NCBI GenBank assembly: GCA_015039315.1
Contig: WIDE01000001.1
Span: forward strand, 418,758 to 482,757
DNA length: 64,000 nucleotides
Direction: 5' to 3'
From: Clavulina sp. PMI_390
Taxonomy: Eukaryota; Basidiomycota; Agaricomycetes; Cantharellales; Hydnaceae
A program made the position numbers and the translations under genes. Positions 47,901 through 58,989 of this stretch are shown piece by piece (position 1 is the stretch's first letter; each line of letters starts with the position of its first letter). The notes below the pieces were generated by a model. That model saw only the letters and a program-made list of their open reading frames with translations. It did no database searches and was not told where the DNA came from.

Positions 47901-50245
47901 GCTTAAATTCGCCGCGTCCTTGTTCGTGCTCAAGACGCTCCTGGCGCTCTTGCTCGAGTTCGATTTCCTCGATCTCCAACGCAGTGCTGACGGCGCGGCC
48001 AATTGGCCCAGAGGGTTCGTCAAAGGGAGAAACCTTGACGGCGGCGAGATCAGAGCGGAAGCCTTCCTCGACGAGACGACCAGCTTTCATCACATAGACG
48101 TAGTCCTCGTCCGTGATCTGCGAAAGATCGTGCGTGATGACGATAGTGGTCTTGCGGCGACGATAGTGCTTGATAGCCTCGAAGACCAGGACTCGGGAAG
48201 ACGCATCCAGAGCAGAAGTGGCTTCGTCTAGAAACAATCAAGCAAGTCAATCACAATTTCGAATCAAACGCATAACATCACGAAATACTTACCGAGAATG
48301 AGGACAGAAGGATTGCGCAAGATGGCACGGGCAAGGGCGACACGCTGCCTCTGGCCGCCAGACAAGCTCGCGCCGCCTGTGCCCAACTGCGTATCATATC
48401 CATCTGGCAAGTCCTTGACGAAATCATGGACCATTGCCACACGGCAAGCGATCTCAACTTCCTCCCTGCTGACCGTATGGTTGGCCATGCTCTCCAAAGA
48501 CAACTTGCCAATCGCCACATTGTCATGGACGCTCATATCGAACAGAATGCACTCCTGGCTGACGAGGGCGACATTCTCGCGCACCCACGCCTTGTCGAGA
48601 TCCTCCAGGGGAATCTCGTCCATCAAGATCGCACCGTGCGTGGGCAGGTCGGGCTGGTACATCTGCATGAAGAGTTGGGCAAGCGTCGATTTGCCAGAGC
48701 CGGATCCACCAACGAAGAACGTCAGGTCTGCACCTGCCACGTGAATGGGGGTTTTCTTGGAGATGCGCAGGGCAGGGGGAGCGTTGGGACGGGAGGCATA
48801 GTGGAAAGTGAGTCCACGGGGAATGTCAAATGTGCCCAGGCATCGATTGGGACGGCGAGGGAGAGGATAGGAGGATTTTGAGGTGGTAGGGCGGCCAAAG
48901 GCAGGAGTTGGGGCAGCGGAAACAGACTCATAGTAAGTGGGGAGGATGGAGTCTTGGCTGCGTTTGCCTTCCTCCAGTAGGAAGGGCTTGGGTGGGCTGG
49001 GAGGTGGGTCAATCATCATGTAGATAGAGACCATGGCATTCTTCCCCTTGACGAGGTTTGTTAGGGGCGTGAGCATCAACTGAAGGTTGGAGCTCGCTAT
49101 TAGGCAGGCCCAGAAGACTGACATGACGGTGCCTGCGGTGGCCTGACCACTGTGGACGAGGTGAGCACCGTACCAAAAGCCTTGGACGAACATGGCATAG
49201 ACCACGAATTGAGTGATGCCAGAGGCACCTGCCCAGACAGCGATACATCGGCGATAGGCTTGAACAGAGCGATCGATAAAGGACCCGGCGGCGGCTACTT
49301 CTACATTGATGGCGTTAAACGCCTTGACAGTGGCGATAGAAGCGACTGCACGCTCGATGTGGGTTCCTGCAGATGCAGTGAAGCGTCGCTCAGCGTCGAG
49401 CCTGGGGCCGGAGAGCATCTGGGAAATAGCCTGAGTGAGGATCAAAGCTGGTACGGAGATAAAGACAATCCCAGCAAGTCGCGCGTTTCCGACGAATGCC
49501 AGGATCAAGGCAGTGATGAATGTCGTGGTGTGCTCGATTAGCATGCCCATGTTGAGGGACACGGCATGTCGGACATCATCAGTATCACTAGTGGAAGAGA
49601 GAAGCGGAAGAATTAAGTTTTAAGGAGTCGCAGCGGTTGAATTAGTAGCAACAAAAAAGTTAGACAGTCAGACAATAGCTGAGAGACACAACATTGAGCG
49701 AATGCATACCGAGTAAACTTTGCCATAAGGCCTCCAGCACCAATAGCCTCAGCATTTTGGTCATCACTGTTATTATTCTCGCCGAGGAGATCGAACCATT
49801 CAATCTCTCGAACGGTGATAGCGTGGAACATTCTTTGGCGGACGCGCAGGACAACTTGTTCGCCTAGCCAGAGCCAGATCGTGCTAGTTAAGCTGCTGAA
49901 AACAAGCTGACCAATTGCGAGACCAATGAGTTCAAGGGATACGATGGATATTCTGTGGAGCATTAGGGCGGATGCACCAGGGTCGGATGGGTTGGTGAAG
50001 TTGGCAAAGGCATCGAAAGCTTGGCCGACGACAAAGGTCATAAACGGGGCGAGGCCGCCAGCGGCGAGGGAGACAATGATGGCAGGGACAAGACCTAGCC
50101 AGATGTCACGGCGGGAGCAGAAGGAGAAGAGGAGGGAGATAGAGGGAGAAGGTGGCGCATAGTCTTGATGATCGTCAGTCGTAGGAGTGGCATTGGGCAG
50201 GTTCTCAGCGTCGGCGTCGTGGACGTCGACGAGGGCCTTCCCCAT
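44969..50245 (-). CDS. STE6: Full-length ABC exporter of STE6 (a-factor/pheromone) type
   Basis: ABCB-type transporter with two TMD-NBD halves, the class that exports farnesylated pheromone in fungi. Exons in coding order are 50245-49710, 49587-48293, 48227-45891 and 45825-44969; they give 1674 residues. TMD1 starts near SISLLFSFCSRRDIWLGLVP. NBD1 has Walker A FVGGSGSGKST, signature LSGGQRQR, Walker B VLILDEATSALDASS and H-loop VITHDLSQI. A linker of about 400 residues, Ser/Asp/Glu-rich with basic patches, separates it from TMD2. NBD2 has GPSGSGKST, LSGGQAQR, MVFDECTSALDP (Cys for the usual Ala) and LLITHKLPVM. The protein ends ASAGEWANVD. Both NBDs look catalytically complete. No pheromone precursor or receptor gene was found nearby, so substrate is inferred from family. 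Confidence 0.9.
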
Positions 50246-50976
50246 GTCGTGGGTCGTGGGTGGTGGTTGGAACGAAAAGGATTGTTAGGGGAAAGCAAGT
50301 CACTTGGATAAAGATCGTTGGTTAGCCCATCCGTGAGCATGAACGGGGCAGGGGAGCAAGGGCGGGCCGAAGCCACTTACTCCTTTCCCCATTCAGTCAA
50401 TTCAGTCGAACAAAAAGACCACCTCGAACAATGCCCTGCCTCAGTCTGCAACAAACCGTCGCTATCGACACCAATGGTGCCGTTACCAATACCATGGATG
50501 CCCAATCCGCAGCTGAATCGCTGTTACAGATCGTTGAGCCCTGCAGGATTGTGGTATTTAGTTTCTCTAACGCCGACGCTTAGTCAGCAACGAGCCTTCT
50601 ATCTCCCCTCCCCTCTCCTGAGCAAGTCCCATGCATTGAGTCTTGCCCAGGGCAGAATTGATCAGAATACATGAATCACTGCGCCAGCCGCGCCACCGGT
50701 GGTCCTTTGTTCTTGACCACATGTGACGGCGATCTTGGGTGGTTTTCAAAGGAGTGCATTTCATCCAGTTGAGGCCTGCGGGTGGTGCATCATGGTATTG
50801 GAAAACAGCATCTTTGTTTTGATAGGATATATCGTTGGAAACCTATTGATCGGGCCCACTTATTCTTCGTGGCAACCCGCTCGACTCTGAGGTGAACTGC
50901 GACGAGAAGACGACGACGATGAGGTGATTGGCACTGTTGACGTCGGAGCCGCGACTTCTATTCCCACGGATCTCAA
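50246..50976. other. Divergent intergenic, STE6 to WW gene
   Basis: 731 bp. One + strand ATG frame (50431-50583, 50 codons) begins MPCLSLQQTVAIDTNGAV and has no CaaX end, so it is not a lipopeptide pheromone precursor. Otherwise promoter DNA for STE6 and the WW gene. Confidence 0.5.
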
Positions 50977-52083
50977 ATGTCTGCCTCCGCGTCAACCTCT
51001 CGCTCATCATCCCCAAAACCCGCTGCACCCAAGCAGTCGAAAGTTGAAAAAGTGACAGAAGGCTCCTCAGATAGCGAAGATCAACATGACGACAACGCCG
51101 GTGATGACAACGATGACGACGACGAGGTCTGGGATCCCGCTGCAGACAGCCATCCACGTCCCGAACTTTTGAGCAACTCTGATTCCAAGGATGAGTCAAC
51201 AAGTTCGACCACACAAAGGGACTCTGCTGGTGGCTCGAATGATCCCGCTGCTGCTGCTTCATCCGCTACTGTTGTCGCTTCATCCACGGACTGGCAAGCC
51301 ATATATTCCCCTGCCCACGGCGCATATTATTTCTTCAACCCTAAGACACAAGAAACCACTTGGACAAACCCTCTTGTGCCTCCTACCGGTGCCGAAGCCG
51401 CCCCGTCCCAAAACCCCTCGTCCGATCCCTCCACTGCTGCCCAAACCAAAACCGCACCCAATGCATCCGCATCCACATCATACCCACAACCACACTCCTA
51501 TACCCAGCCTCAACAACAACGGCCCCTTCGTCCTCTCCCTACAGCAAACAAAGCAACCCCCGCCGACGAGCTGAACGGTATCGACCCTGAACTCGCCTTC
51601 CTCGATCCCTCATTGGCCGGTTCATCCTCCGGTGGCCCAGGTGGTGCCATCCCCACCTTTACGGCCAAGTTCAACGCACATACGGGGCGTTTTGCGTCAG
51701 GTGCCGCAGCCGCGCGTGACCCGAACCACGTCTCCGAGTACGAGCGCGCAAAGCGGATGAGCGAGGCGTACTTTGACGTTGATGCCTGGAAACAGCAGGT
51801 GGACGACAGAGATGGAGCGCGGAAACGTGAAAGGGAGGCGGAGGAGCAGTACGGGTATGGCTATGGCGAGGATGAGGGAGGGGTTGGGAGAAAATCGAAA
51901 AAGCCGACCAAGGCCGATATGGTGAGCTCCAACTTTCTGGTTTTGACGTGCATCGTTTCGATACCTTTTTTTCCTCGGATTCTTGTATCGTACAACTTTG
52001 CTGATAATCGATCCCTACAGCAACGATTTAGGGAGAAGAAACAAGAAAAGAAGGCGAGAAAAAATGCGTGGCTCAGGGAGTGA
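50977..52083 (+). CDS. WW-domain protein with conserved basic C-terminus
   Basis: Exons 50977-51921 and 52021-52083 give 335 residues. An acidic Ser-rich N-terminus (SSDSEDQHDDNAGDDNDDDD) is followed by a WW domain at about residues 105-140 (WQAIYSPAHGAYYFFNPKTQ then ETTWTNPLVPP) with both Trp and the final Pro. The C-terminal part has PTFTAKFNAHTGRF, EYERAKRMSEAYFDVDAWKQ, and the last-exon helix RFREKKQEKKARKNAWLRE. This WW plus FNA-x-TG-RF plus KK-x-AWL architecture recurs in an uncharacterised fungal family, by my recollection. A role in splicing or transcription would fit a WW domain with acidic/basic tails but is inference. It is tail-to-tail with TSR1. Confidence 0.87.
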   Translation: MSASASTSRSSSPKPAAPKQSKVEKVTEGSSDSEDQHDDNAGDDNDDDDEVWDPAADSHPRPELLSNSDSKDESTSSTTQRDSAGGSNDPAAAASSATVVASSTDWQAIYSPAHGAYYFFNPKTQETTWTNPLVPPTGAEAAPSQNPSSDPSTAAQTKTAPNASASTSYPQPHSYTQPQQQRPLRPLPTANKATPADELNGIDPELAFLDPSLAGSSSGGPGGAIPTFTAKFNAHTGRFASGAAAARDPNHVSEYERAKRMSEAYFDVDAWKQQVDDRDGARKREREAEEQYGYGYGEDEGGVGRKSKKPTKADMVSSNFLVLTCIVSIPFFPRILVSYNFADNRSLQQRFREKKQEKKARKNAWLRE

Positions 52084-52374
52084 AACCTCGCTCGAGAACA
52101 ATGGACACAGCTCTTCCAGCAGACAGCCCGCTCCCCCTTTTTCATCACCTTAACCCTACAATAATCTTTGAATCTACATGCATCCATGTCTTAATGTAGA
52201 TAGCCCGTGATGTGTACCATAATTGCCAGAGTCTAAGTCTACAGGTGTCGTACAATAACAGAAACAAGCATGACATAGCCGGGGCCAGCGGCGCAACAAG
52301 AGCGCCTTTTGGGTGTGCCTCGAGCGAGGCTCGTGAAGTACGGAGGGAAGGGCTGAAACTTTCGGATAATGCCC

Positions 52375-55300
52375 TCACTCTTCCATGGCCTCGCCGGCAA
52401 CACCTTCATCGTCCTTCCGCATTGCGATCCGGTGCAGCTCAGCCCACCGCGGGAACACTCTCTTGTATAACGACAAGCACACCGTATCCATCTGGTTGAT
52501 CGGGCCATCGAAATGAGCCTTGAAGTATCCGTGCGTGCCCAGCGACTCGGAGATGTGACCCGTGCGGCCATGTTTAGTGTGGAGTTGGATGGGCGCAAAG
52601 TAGGATACGTCCTCTGATGCGCACCATTCACGATTGCAGATGTGACCGGGTTGAATGGATAAGAATAGGGGATAAGTACTACGTCAGCGAGGCGGCATGG
52701 AAGAGAGGGATAGGAAAAAGGTGGGATAGAGAATAAGGCACACCTGGGTTGAAGAACATATATCGGATTGTCGCTGTCTTCTTATGGACCTTGAACGGAT
52801 GGCCCGTAAGGATGATCCGCTTAGCGATAATGCGTTTAGGGTCAGGATTCATGAATGTGCCAGTAGCGACAAGCTCGGGAGCTGCATATCACCCGCCCAG
52901 TCAGATGATGATACCACCACGAATTGAGTCATGAACGAGGTCTGCATACCTTGGTAATCCCCAGTCTCCCTCAATACCAGACAGGGTTGTTTCCCGAACA
53001 CGATCGGGCCATAAATCGTCGCCACGCTGCTAGTGCCGTGCCTTAGATATCGCTCAAACTTATGCACGTTGTTTGCGCCTTTCGAACCACCCCTCCCGTT
53101 GTCGCTATATATCGGATTCGTACGATACCGTCGTGGGCCCACACAGATGACCATAGGGTCCTTAGAACGAACTGAGCCTGTGTGCTCAGTATTCCGTTGG
53201 ACGGAGAAGTTAAGCACTGAGTATTTGTGCTCGTGTTGCAGAAGAGAGAAGAGCATAACTGGGTTAGAGGAAGGGCGATCGAGGGCAGTGGAGCGTGGGA
53301 CATTCTTCAGGCGGACAGACACAAGAGTGCCAGGCTAGTGCAAGAGAAGAGGATAGTTAGATCTGCCATGAAAATCTGGGAAATATGGCATACCTGGACA
53401 CCCTCCTCATCAGCTTGTTTGCGCACTCTTCGTTTTGTGCGCTCGTAATCTTCAAACTGGAAGATCCGAGAATAATCGATCGGAAGGTTCTCATAGGGAT
53501 CCCATGGACTCGTCCGGAATGAGCGCAACCCACGGAATCGTTGGAAACGTGTCCGAGCTGCTATATCCTGTGGTGTATCCAGCTCGTCGGGGAACTCTAA
53601 GTCGTCTTTATCCTCGCGCTCCCGAGCTCGCTTGGCCCTCCAATCATCCAATCTACATCAGAGAGAATGATCAGCACTCTGGAGACAGTATTTGAAGCAA
53701 GTGTAGAAGATACTAACTGTCGGCCCTCTTCTTCCATGTCTAGATCTTCAAACGCAACACTCTTTCGCGTGCTCACCGATGCAGAGTCATCAAAATCCAC
53801 TTCCTCGTCATCTGCTGGCTCAATAGGCTCAGGAACCTTGAAGGCCTCATTATCTATCTCCTCATCATCAGATGCATAGTCCTCCCAATCTTCTCCGTCA
53901 CCGTCTTCAGCATCATCCACGATCCATGCGGCTTGATAGGCACTAGTCCCCTTTGGGACACGAACCTTCTTTACGGCTTTCGGAGTCGTCCCAATCGAAG
54001 CTGGAGGGAGCGAACCTGTTGGGCCCGCAGTGCTGGCGCCATCCACACCTTGCATTTCCTCCTCTGTTGGCCAGGTTTGTTCATTCTGCATTGTATCGGG
54101 ATCCAGGCGCGATGTGAGAGAGTCGCCGTCATTGGTTCGTTCAGAAAGGACTTGAGGTTCGACGTCCATGCCGCCACTAGCGGCTTCCTTATGACGACGA
54201 GAAGAGTTGGGAGAGGATAAAATCTATTACAAGAACAGAGCATTAATAAGAGAGGTGGTTGGCCAGTAAATCCTTTCTTGCCTGCTCGATCTGAAAATCT
54301 CCCGCATTAGGGATATGAACAAGGCGGTTTGCTGATAAAGACCCGCCCCGCACCACACCCGTCAGAGTCAGGACCCCGAGTGGATCCTAACATGATGGGA
54401 GAAGACCTGTTAGTACGCGATCGACCTGTACATTGTAGGAACACCGTACTTTAGCCGTTTCTCCCAGCATAGGCGGTGACTCCTCCCAAGCCATGGAATC
54501 GGCGAGCACCCAAGAGCGGCCATCCCTCCATTTCGGAGCTGAAGGTCTCCCTTCGCAAACACTACGGATGGCGTTGATGGCATCGGAGGATGCGGTGAGC
54601 TCGTATACTCGCTGTTGTGTTGGTACGAAATAGCGGATGAAAGATAGCAGAGATTTAAGGATGTCCCCCGACTGCTTCGATTCTTTTTGCTCGGACTCCG
54701 CCTGCCATAAGATAAGTATGCAATCATGGTGGTATAGTTTCGAGGACGCTCACCAAAGCGACGGTAGTAACCTCGGGAAGTCCTTGTCCCTGGAGAGATC
54801 GAAGGGCCATATCACCCCATTCATCGACTTCGGTAACTGTAGAAAGAACGAATACGACATAATCCGCCGCTTTGCACGCGTCAAGAGCGGCATAGAGATT
54901 GCGGTATGGGAGCAGCACGAATTGGATGTTGGATTTGAAGCGATCAACCCTGAGCAATGATCAGTATAATTAAGTCGTCTAATCGGATTTAGGCTTACTT
55001 GGTCCGCCAGACTCCTTGACGAGGCAGACTCGTGGTGTCAATGTCTACTGGGGCTAGCATGGCGCGGACGGCATCGGACGCAGAAACATCTTGACAAAGC
55101 GGGATCACGGCAACAATCCTTGGGGCCCCATCTGACCCACTGAATATTCTTGTTGCTTCGACGAGATCATGTCTTTTCTTCAACTGCAATTGCTTGGCAG
55201 CATTCCTTCGATTGGCACGATTCTGGGCAGCAGTGGGCGAACCAGACGATTTTACGCTGACCCTCTGGACTTTCCCTAAGGCAATTGTTTAAATATTATG

Positions 55301-55503
55301 TGCTTTACCCTAATTGTTATCTGCTCATGAGAGCACACACCTTTTGCAGCCTCTCGCAGGGAAGATTTGGTTGCATGCTTAGATTTGAAAGCCTTATTTT
55401 GCTACATCACCAAAGCCGGAATCAGAACTAACACCCATTTGGTGACATTCATTGTGCCTACTTGTTTAAGAGTTGGCCGATGATGGTGCACGGTCGTCGA
55501 CAT
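52375..55503 (-). CDS. TSR1: TSR1 pre-40S ribosome maturation factor
   Basis: Inactive GTPase-like protein, relative of Bms1, that binds pre-40S particles and blocks premature joining. Reading leftward: exon 1 (55462-55503) [14 protein letters not shown], exon 2 (55341-55401) [20 protein letters not shown], and exon 3 (54999-55275), which includes [20 protein letters not shown] and [16 protein letters not shown]. The degenerate G-domain follows ([14 protein letters not shown]). Next come [20 protein letters not shown], the acidic insert ([20 protein letters not shown]), [20 protein letters not shown], and the C-terminal half with [18 protein letters not shown] and [19 protein letters not shown]. 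About 800 residues in total. One intron (54224-54281) has a GC donor (CAG|GCAAG). The ATG is 79 bp from the divergent UBP14 ATG. Confidence 0.93.
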
Positions 55504-55582
55504 CGAGGATCGACAAAAATTTGGCTTCCTTTGGTTGACACAAACAAGTCACGCGCGAACGCCTGTAATCTGACCCCGCGTC

Positions 55583-58500
55583 ATGGCTACCTGGCAAGAG
55601 TGAGCGAACATTTATATGCTACTATAATACAGCTGCTCATTCGTTCTCTCGCAGCCGCGTACAGTTCTTCTCACCCCCGAGACTGAGCGATGCTGTTCAT
55701 CGCGAGGAATGTACCCAATGCTTCGACAATCAGGTGTGGCCTATTCCGATGCACCCTTCGATCGGCCTATTAAATATATCCTAGGATGGCCCTGAAGGCG
55801 TAGATGTTTGCCTGAGTTGTTTCAACGGCGGATGTCTTGGTCCTGAGCGTCACCACGCTCGGACACACTTTGAGAAGTCCAAGCACCCCCTCTCACTCAA
55901 TATCAAGAGGATCCCCAAACCAAAGAGGGTACGCCTAATTCAGGTTATTTCCTCATTTCGACCAATGATAACCCCAAATTTATAGAATGAAGAGGAACCT
56001 CCACTGAAGAAGCTCGCTATTCAGGAGGAGCGGGAGGAGGACAATTATACATTTCAGACGACACTTAGGTCTTGGCCAGACGACGGAAAGCTCATCCCTG
56101 AGGCATCTGAACATTCAAAGGCCAGCGGCTCGCTGATTTTGATCTTCTCTATCTCTGACTCGATGTTATGAACTGTAGGTGGCGACTCTCATCGACGGGG
56201 TCATGACCTCCTTATCTTCCGCGCGCCAATCAGAAGTAAAGGCCTGGGAAGAAGAGATAGTAGCTTGTGAGCATACTCTGACACTGCATCAAAGTAGCAG
56301 TGAACACATCAAACCTTCTGGTATGTTCTTTACCCTTCTACTCCCCATAGAGCGCTCATAAGTGGTGGTCGAAGGTTTGGCGCATTGCTCAAAGTGCGAA
56401 TTAAATGAGAATCTCTGGCTCTGCCTGACTTGTGGGTCTTTGGGCTGCGGGCGACAGCAATTTGGTGGTGTTGGGGGGAACGGTCATGGGCTCAAACACT
56501 ATGAAGAAACCAAGCACCCTATTGCAGTCAAACTCGGCACAATCACCGCTGAAGGGACAGCTGGTATGCTACCTCGGTTCTCTTTCATACTAGTTATGAC
56601 GACTAAGCGTACACTCAATTTTCTAGACATATATTGCTACGAATGTAATGACTCCAAGTTGGATCTCGAATTGGCAGCACATCTTTCCAACTTCGGTATC
56701 AATGTTTCCCAGCAGACCAAGACTGAGAAGACGATAACGGAGTTGGTAAGCAGTCTGCGTTGCTTCAAGTTTACAGATTTCTGATCTCTCAGTGTGCCCA
56801 AAGCAAATTGAGCACAACCTGAAGTTTGATTTCAGCCTCACTGGGGAAGATGGCAAGCTACTACAACCCGTATACGGACCTGAGCTCACTGGACTTCGAA
56901 ACCTGGGGAACAGGTCGGTGGTATTCTGTCTCCGATCCCGCGTGCCAAACCCCCTAACATGCACATGTTTCAGCTGTTATATGGCGTCTACCATTCAATC
57001 CATCTTCTCCTTACCATCCTTCAAGCAGCGCTACGGCGTTCCATCAGCGGCGGCTGAACACGCTATTTCGTGTAGCGAGCCAGTCCCCGCCAACTGCATT
57101 GAATGTCAGATGTTCAAGGTAGCTGACGGCCTTCTTTCTGGGCGCTACTCCCACCCTCGTGTCATCCCGCAATCTGCGCAAAACGCTGAACAGGCCGACG
57201 ACCCCGTCTTCCAAGAAGGGATCAAGCCCACTGGGTTCAAAGCCTTAATTGGCAAAGGCCACGTTGAGTTTGCGACTATGAAACAGCAAGATGCAGAAGA
57301 GTTCTTCACTCATCTGCTCAAGGTCCTTCGCCAGGATTACAAGAAGCGAGGCACTGGAGGTAGTGATCCTACTGAGGTTTTCCGTCATGGAGTTGAGCAG
57401 CGTTTGCAATGCTTGGAGTGCCGGCGAGTGAGCTACCGTGTAGACTCAGCAGATGTTGTCAGCGTTCCCGTCCCCAGCCGCGTAAAGGGCAAGGATGAAG
57501 ACGGGAAAACATTGTACGAAGACGTAGACTTTATGGAGTGTCTCGATGGCTTCACGGGCAGCGAAGCGCTCGAATATCGATGCCCATCTTGCAACAAGAA
57601 TGTCACGGCCGTCAAGTGAGTCACTTCATACATTCGCTAATTTCTCTAGTAATAAATTTTCGTTTACAGACAAAGCAAATTTGCGACCTTCCCTGACGTT
57701 CTTGTCATCCACGCTCGGAAATTCCAGCTTGTAGATTGGGTGCCGCAAAAGCTTGGTATGTACTACAGATCCCGCGTGATTGTGCTGGTCTCTGAGACGT
57801 AGATTCACCTAGATATACCATTAAGGCTGCCTGCAACAAATGACATCGCTTTGGACAAATACCTCGGTTCTGGTCACCAGGCTGGTGAGGAATTACTGCC
57901 ATCAGAAGCCGCGGGTGAGTCGGACATAATGCACGATCGTCTTTTGTTCTTGGAGCCACGGTCTAACGCCGGGATAATCATCTCCGTTTAGCTTCCCCTG
58001 CTGCACCTGCCGCGCCGCAATTCAATGAGGAGGCTCTAGAGCAGCTTCAGAGCATGGGGTTCCCGCTTATTCGGTGCCAGAGGGCCTTGCTTGCCACGGG
58101 CAATTCTGACGCTAACGCGGCGATGGAGTGGCTCTTCGGACACATGGATGACCCCGGTATGTCCACTAGTGCACCAGATCCATCATCTATCTATTTACTT
58201 CTTTGGCCAATCTGGCGCTGTGATGTGTAGATATTGATGCCCCATTGCCGACGGCGGCACAAGCTGGGGTTGGTGCGGGCCCGTCATCCGATCCTCCCGC
58301 AGAAAGTATCCAGATGATCTCTGAGATGGGCTTCACGGCGAAACAAGCCAAGAAAGCACTCAAAGAATGCGTACGTATAGAATTCTCCCATTCACATTTG
58401 ACCGCTCCTCACATGTGTGTGGGATAGAATAACGACCCCGAGCGAGCTATTGATTGGCTTTTCAGCCACCCTGACGACCAGGGTGATGAAGATATCCCTG

Positions 58501-58751
58501 ACGCTGCTACATCTACCTCCGCTACGGCTACCGCGCCAGGCGGGTCGTCCACCCTTCCAGCGAAATATGCCCTCAAGGCATTCATCTCACACAAGGGTCC
58601 TTCAGTGCACTCAGGACATTACGTCGCTCATGTCAAGCAGACTGATGGCTCGTGGGTGTTTTTCAACGACGAAAAGGTTGTCAAGGCCGACACGGAGAGC
58701 TTGGATACCCTCAAGCCGTTTGCGTATCTCTACGTCTTTGAGCGAGTCTGA
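55583..58751 (+). CDS. UBP14: Ubiquitin-specific protease, USP5/isopeptidase T type
   Basis: Disassembles unanchored ubiquitin chains to protect the proteasome. Exon 1 (55583-55599) is 17 nt, MATWQ plus part of D; exon 2 is 55655-55733. The variant N-terminal zinc finger (EECTQCFDNQ; VCLSCFNGGCLG; RTHFEKSKHPLSLNI) is followed by the ZnF-UBP domain (CSKCELNENLWLCLTCGSLG; HGLKHYEETKHPIAVKLG; DIYCYECND). The Cys box GLRNLGNSCYMAS has its catalytic Cys codon just after a splice junction at about 56910/56973. A second C/H-rich module (CLECRRV; RCPSCNKNV), two UBA domains (LEQLQSMGFP; IQMISEMGFT) and the His box GPSVHSGHYVAHVK come after. The end is PFAYLYVFERV. About 800 residues, full length for the family. 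Confidence 0.95.
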
Positions 58752-58989
58752 GATGGTGGTACACTGATGCTGACGGTTCTTGTTCTATTGAGGAGTCGCG
58801 AGGGGTGATTATGAAATAAGAACGAAGTCCTGTCGTTGTATGATACCAAATTGTTGTACATGTACAGTTGATGCGACAATCCGTCATTGTCCTCACGAGA
58901 ACAAGAGGAAACAGGATGTCCCGGATGAGCGAAGAGAGCAAGACCTGGCAACCAGTAGCGAAAGAGAGAGATAGCGATTTTGACAAACA

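Noticed and set aside
44969..50583. Possible mating-type (pheromone) locus around STE6
   Set aside because: I found no STE3-type receptor, no CaaX-ending precursor and no homeodomain gene in the window. STE6 is usually unlinked to MAT.
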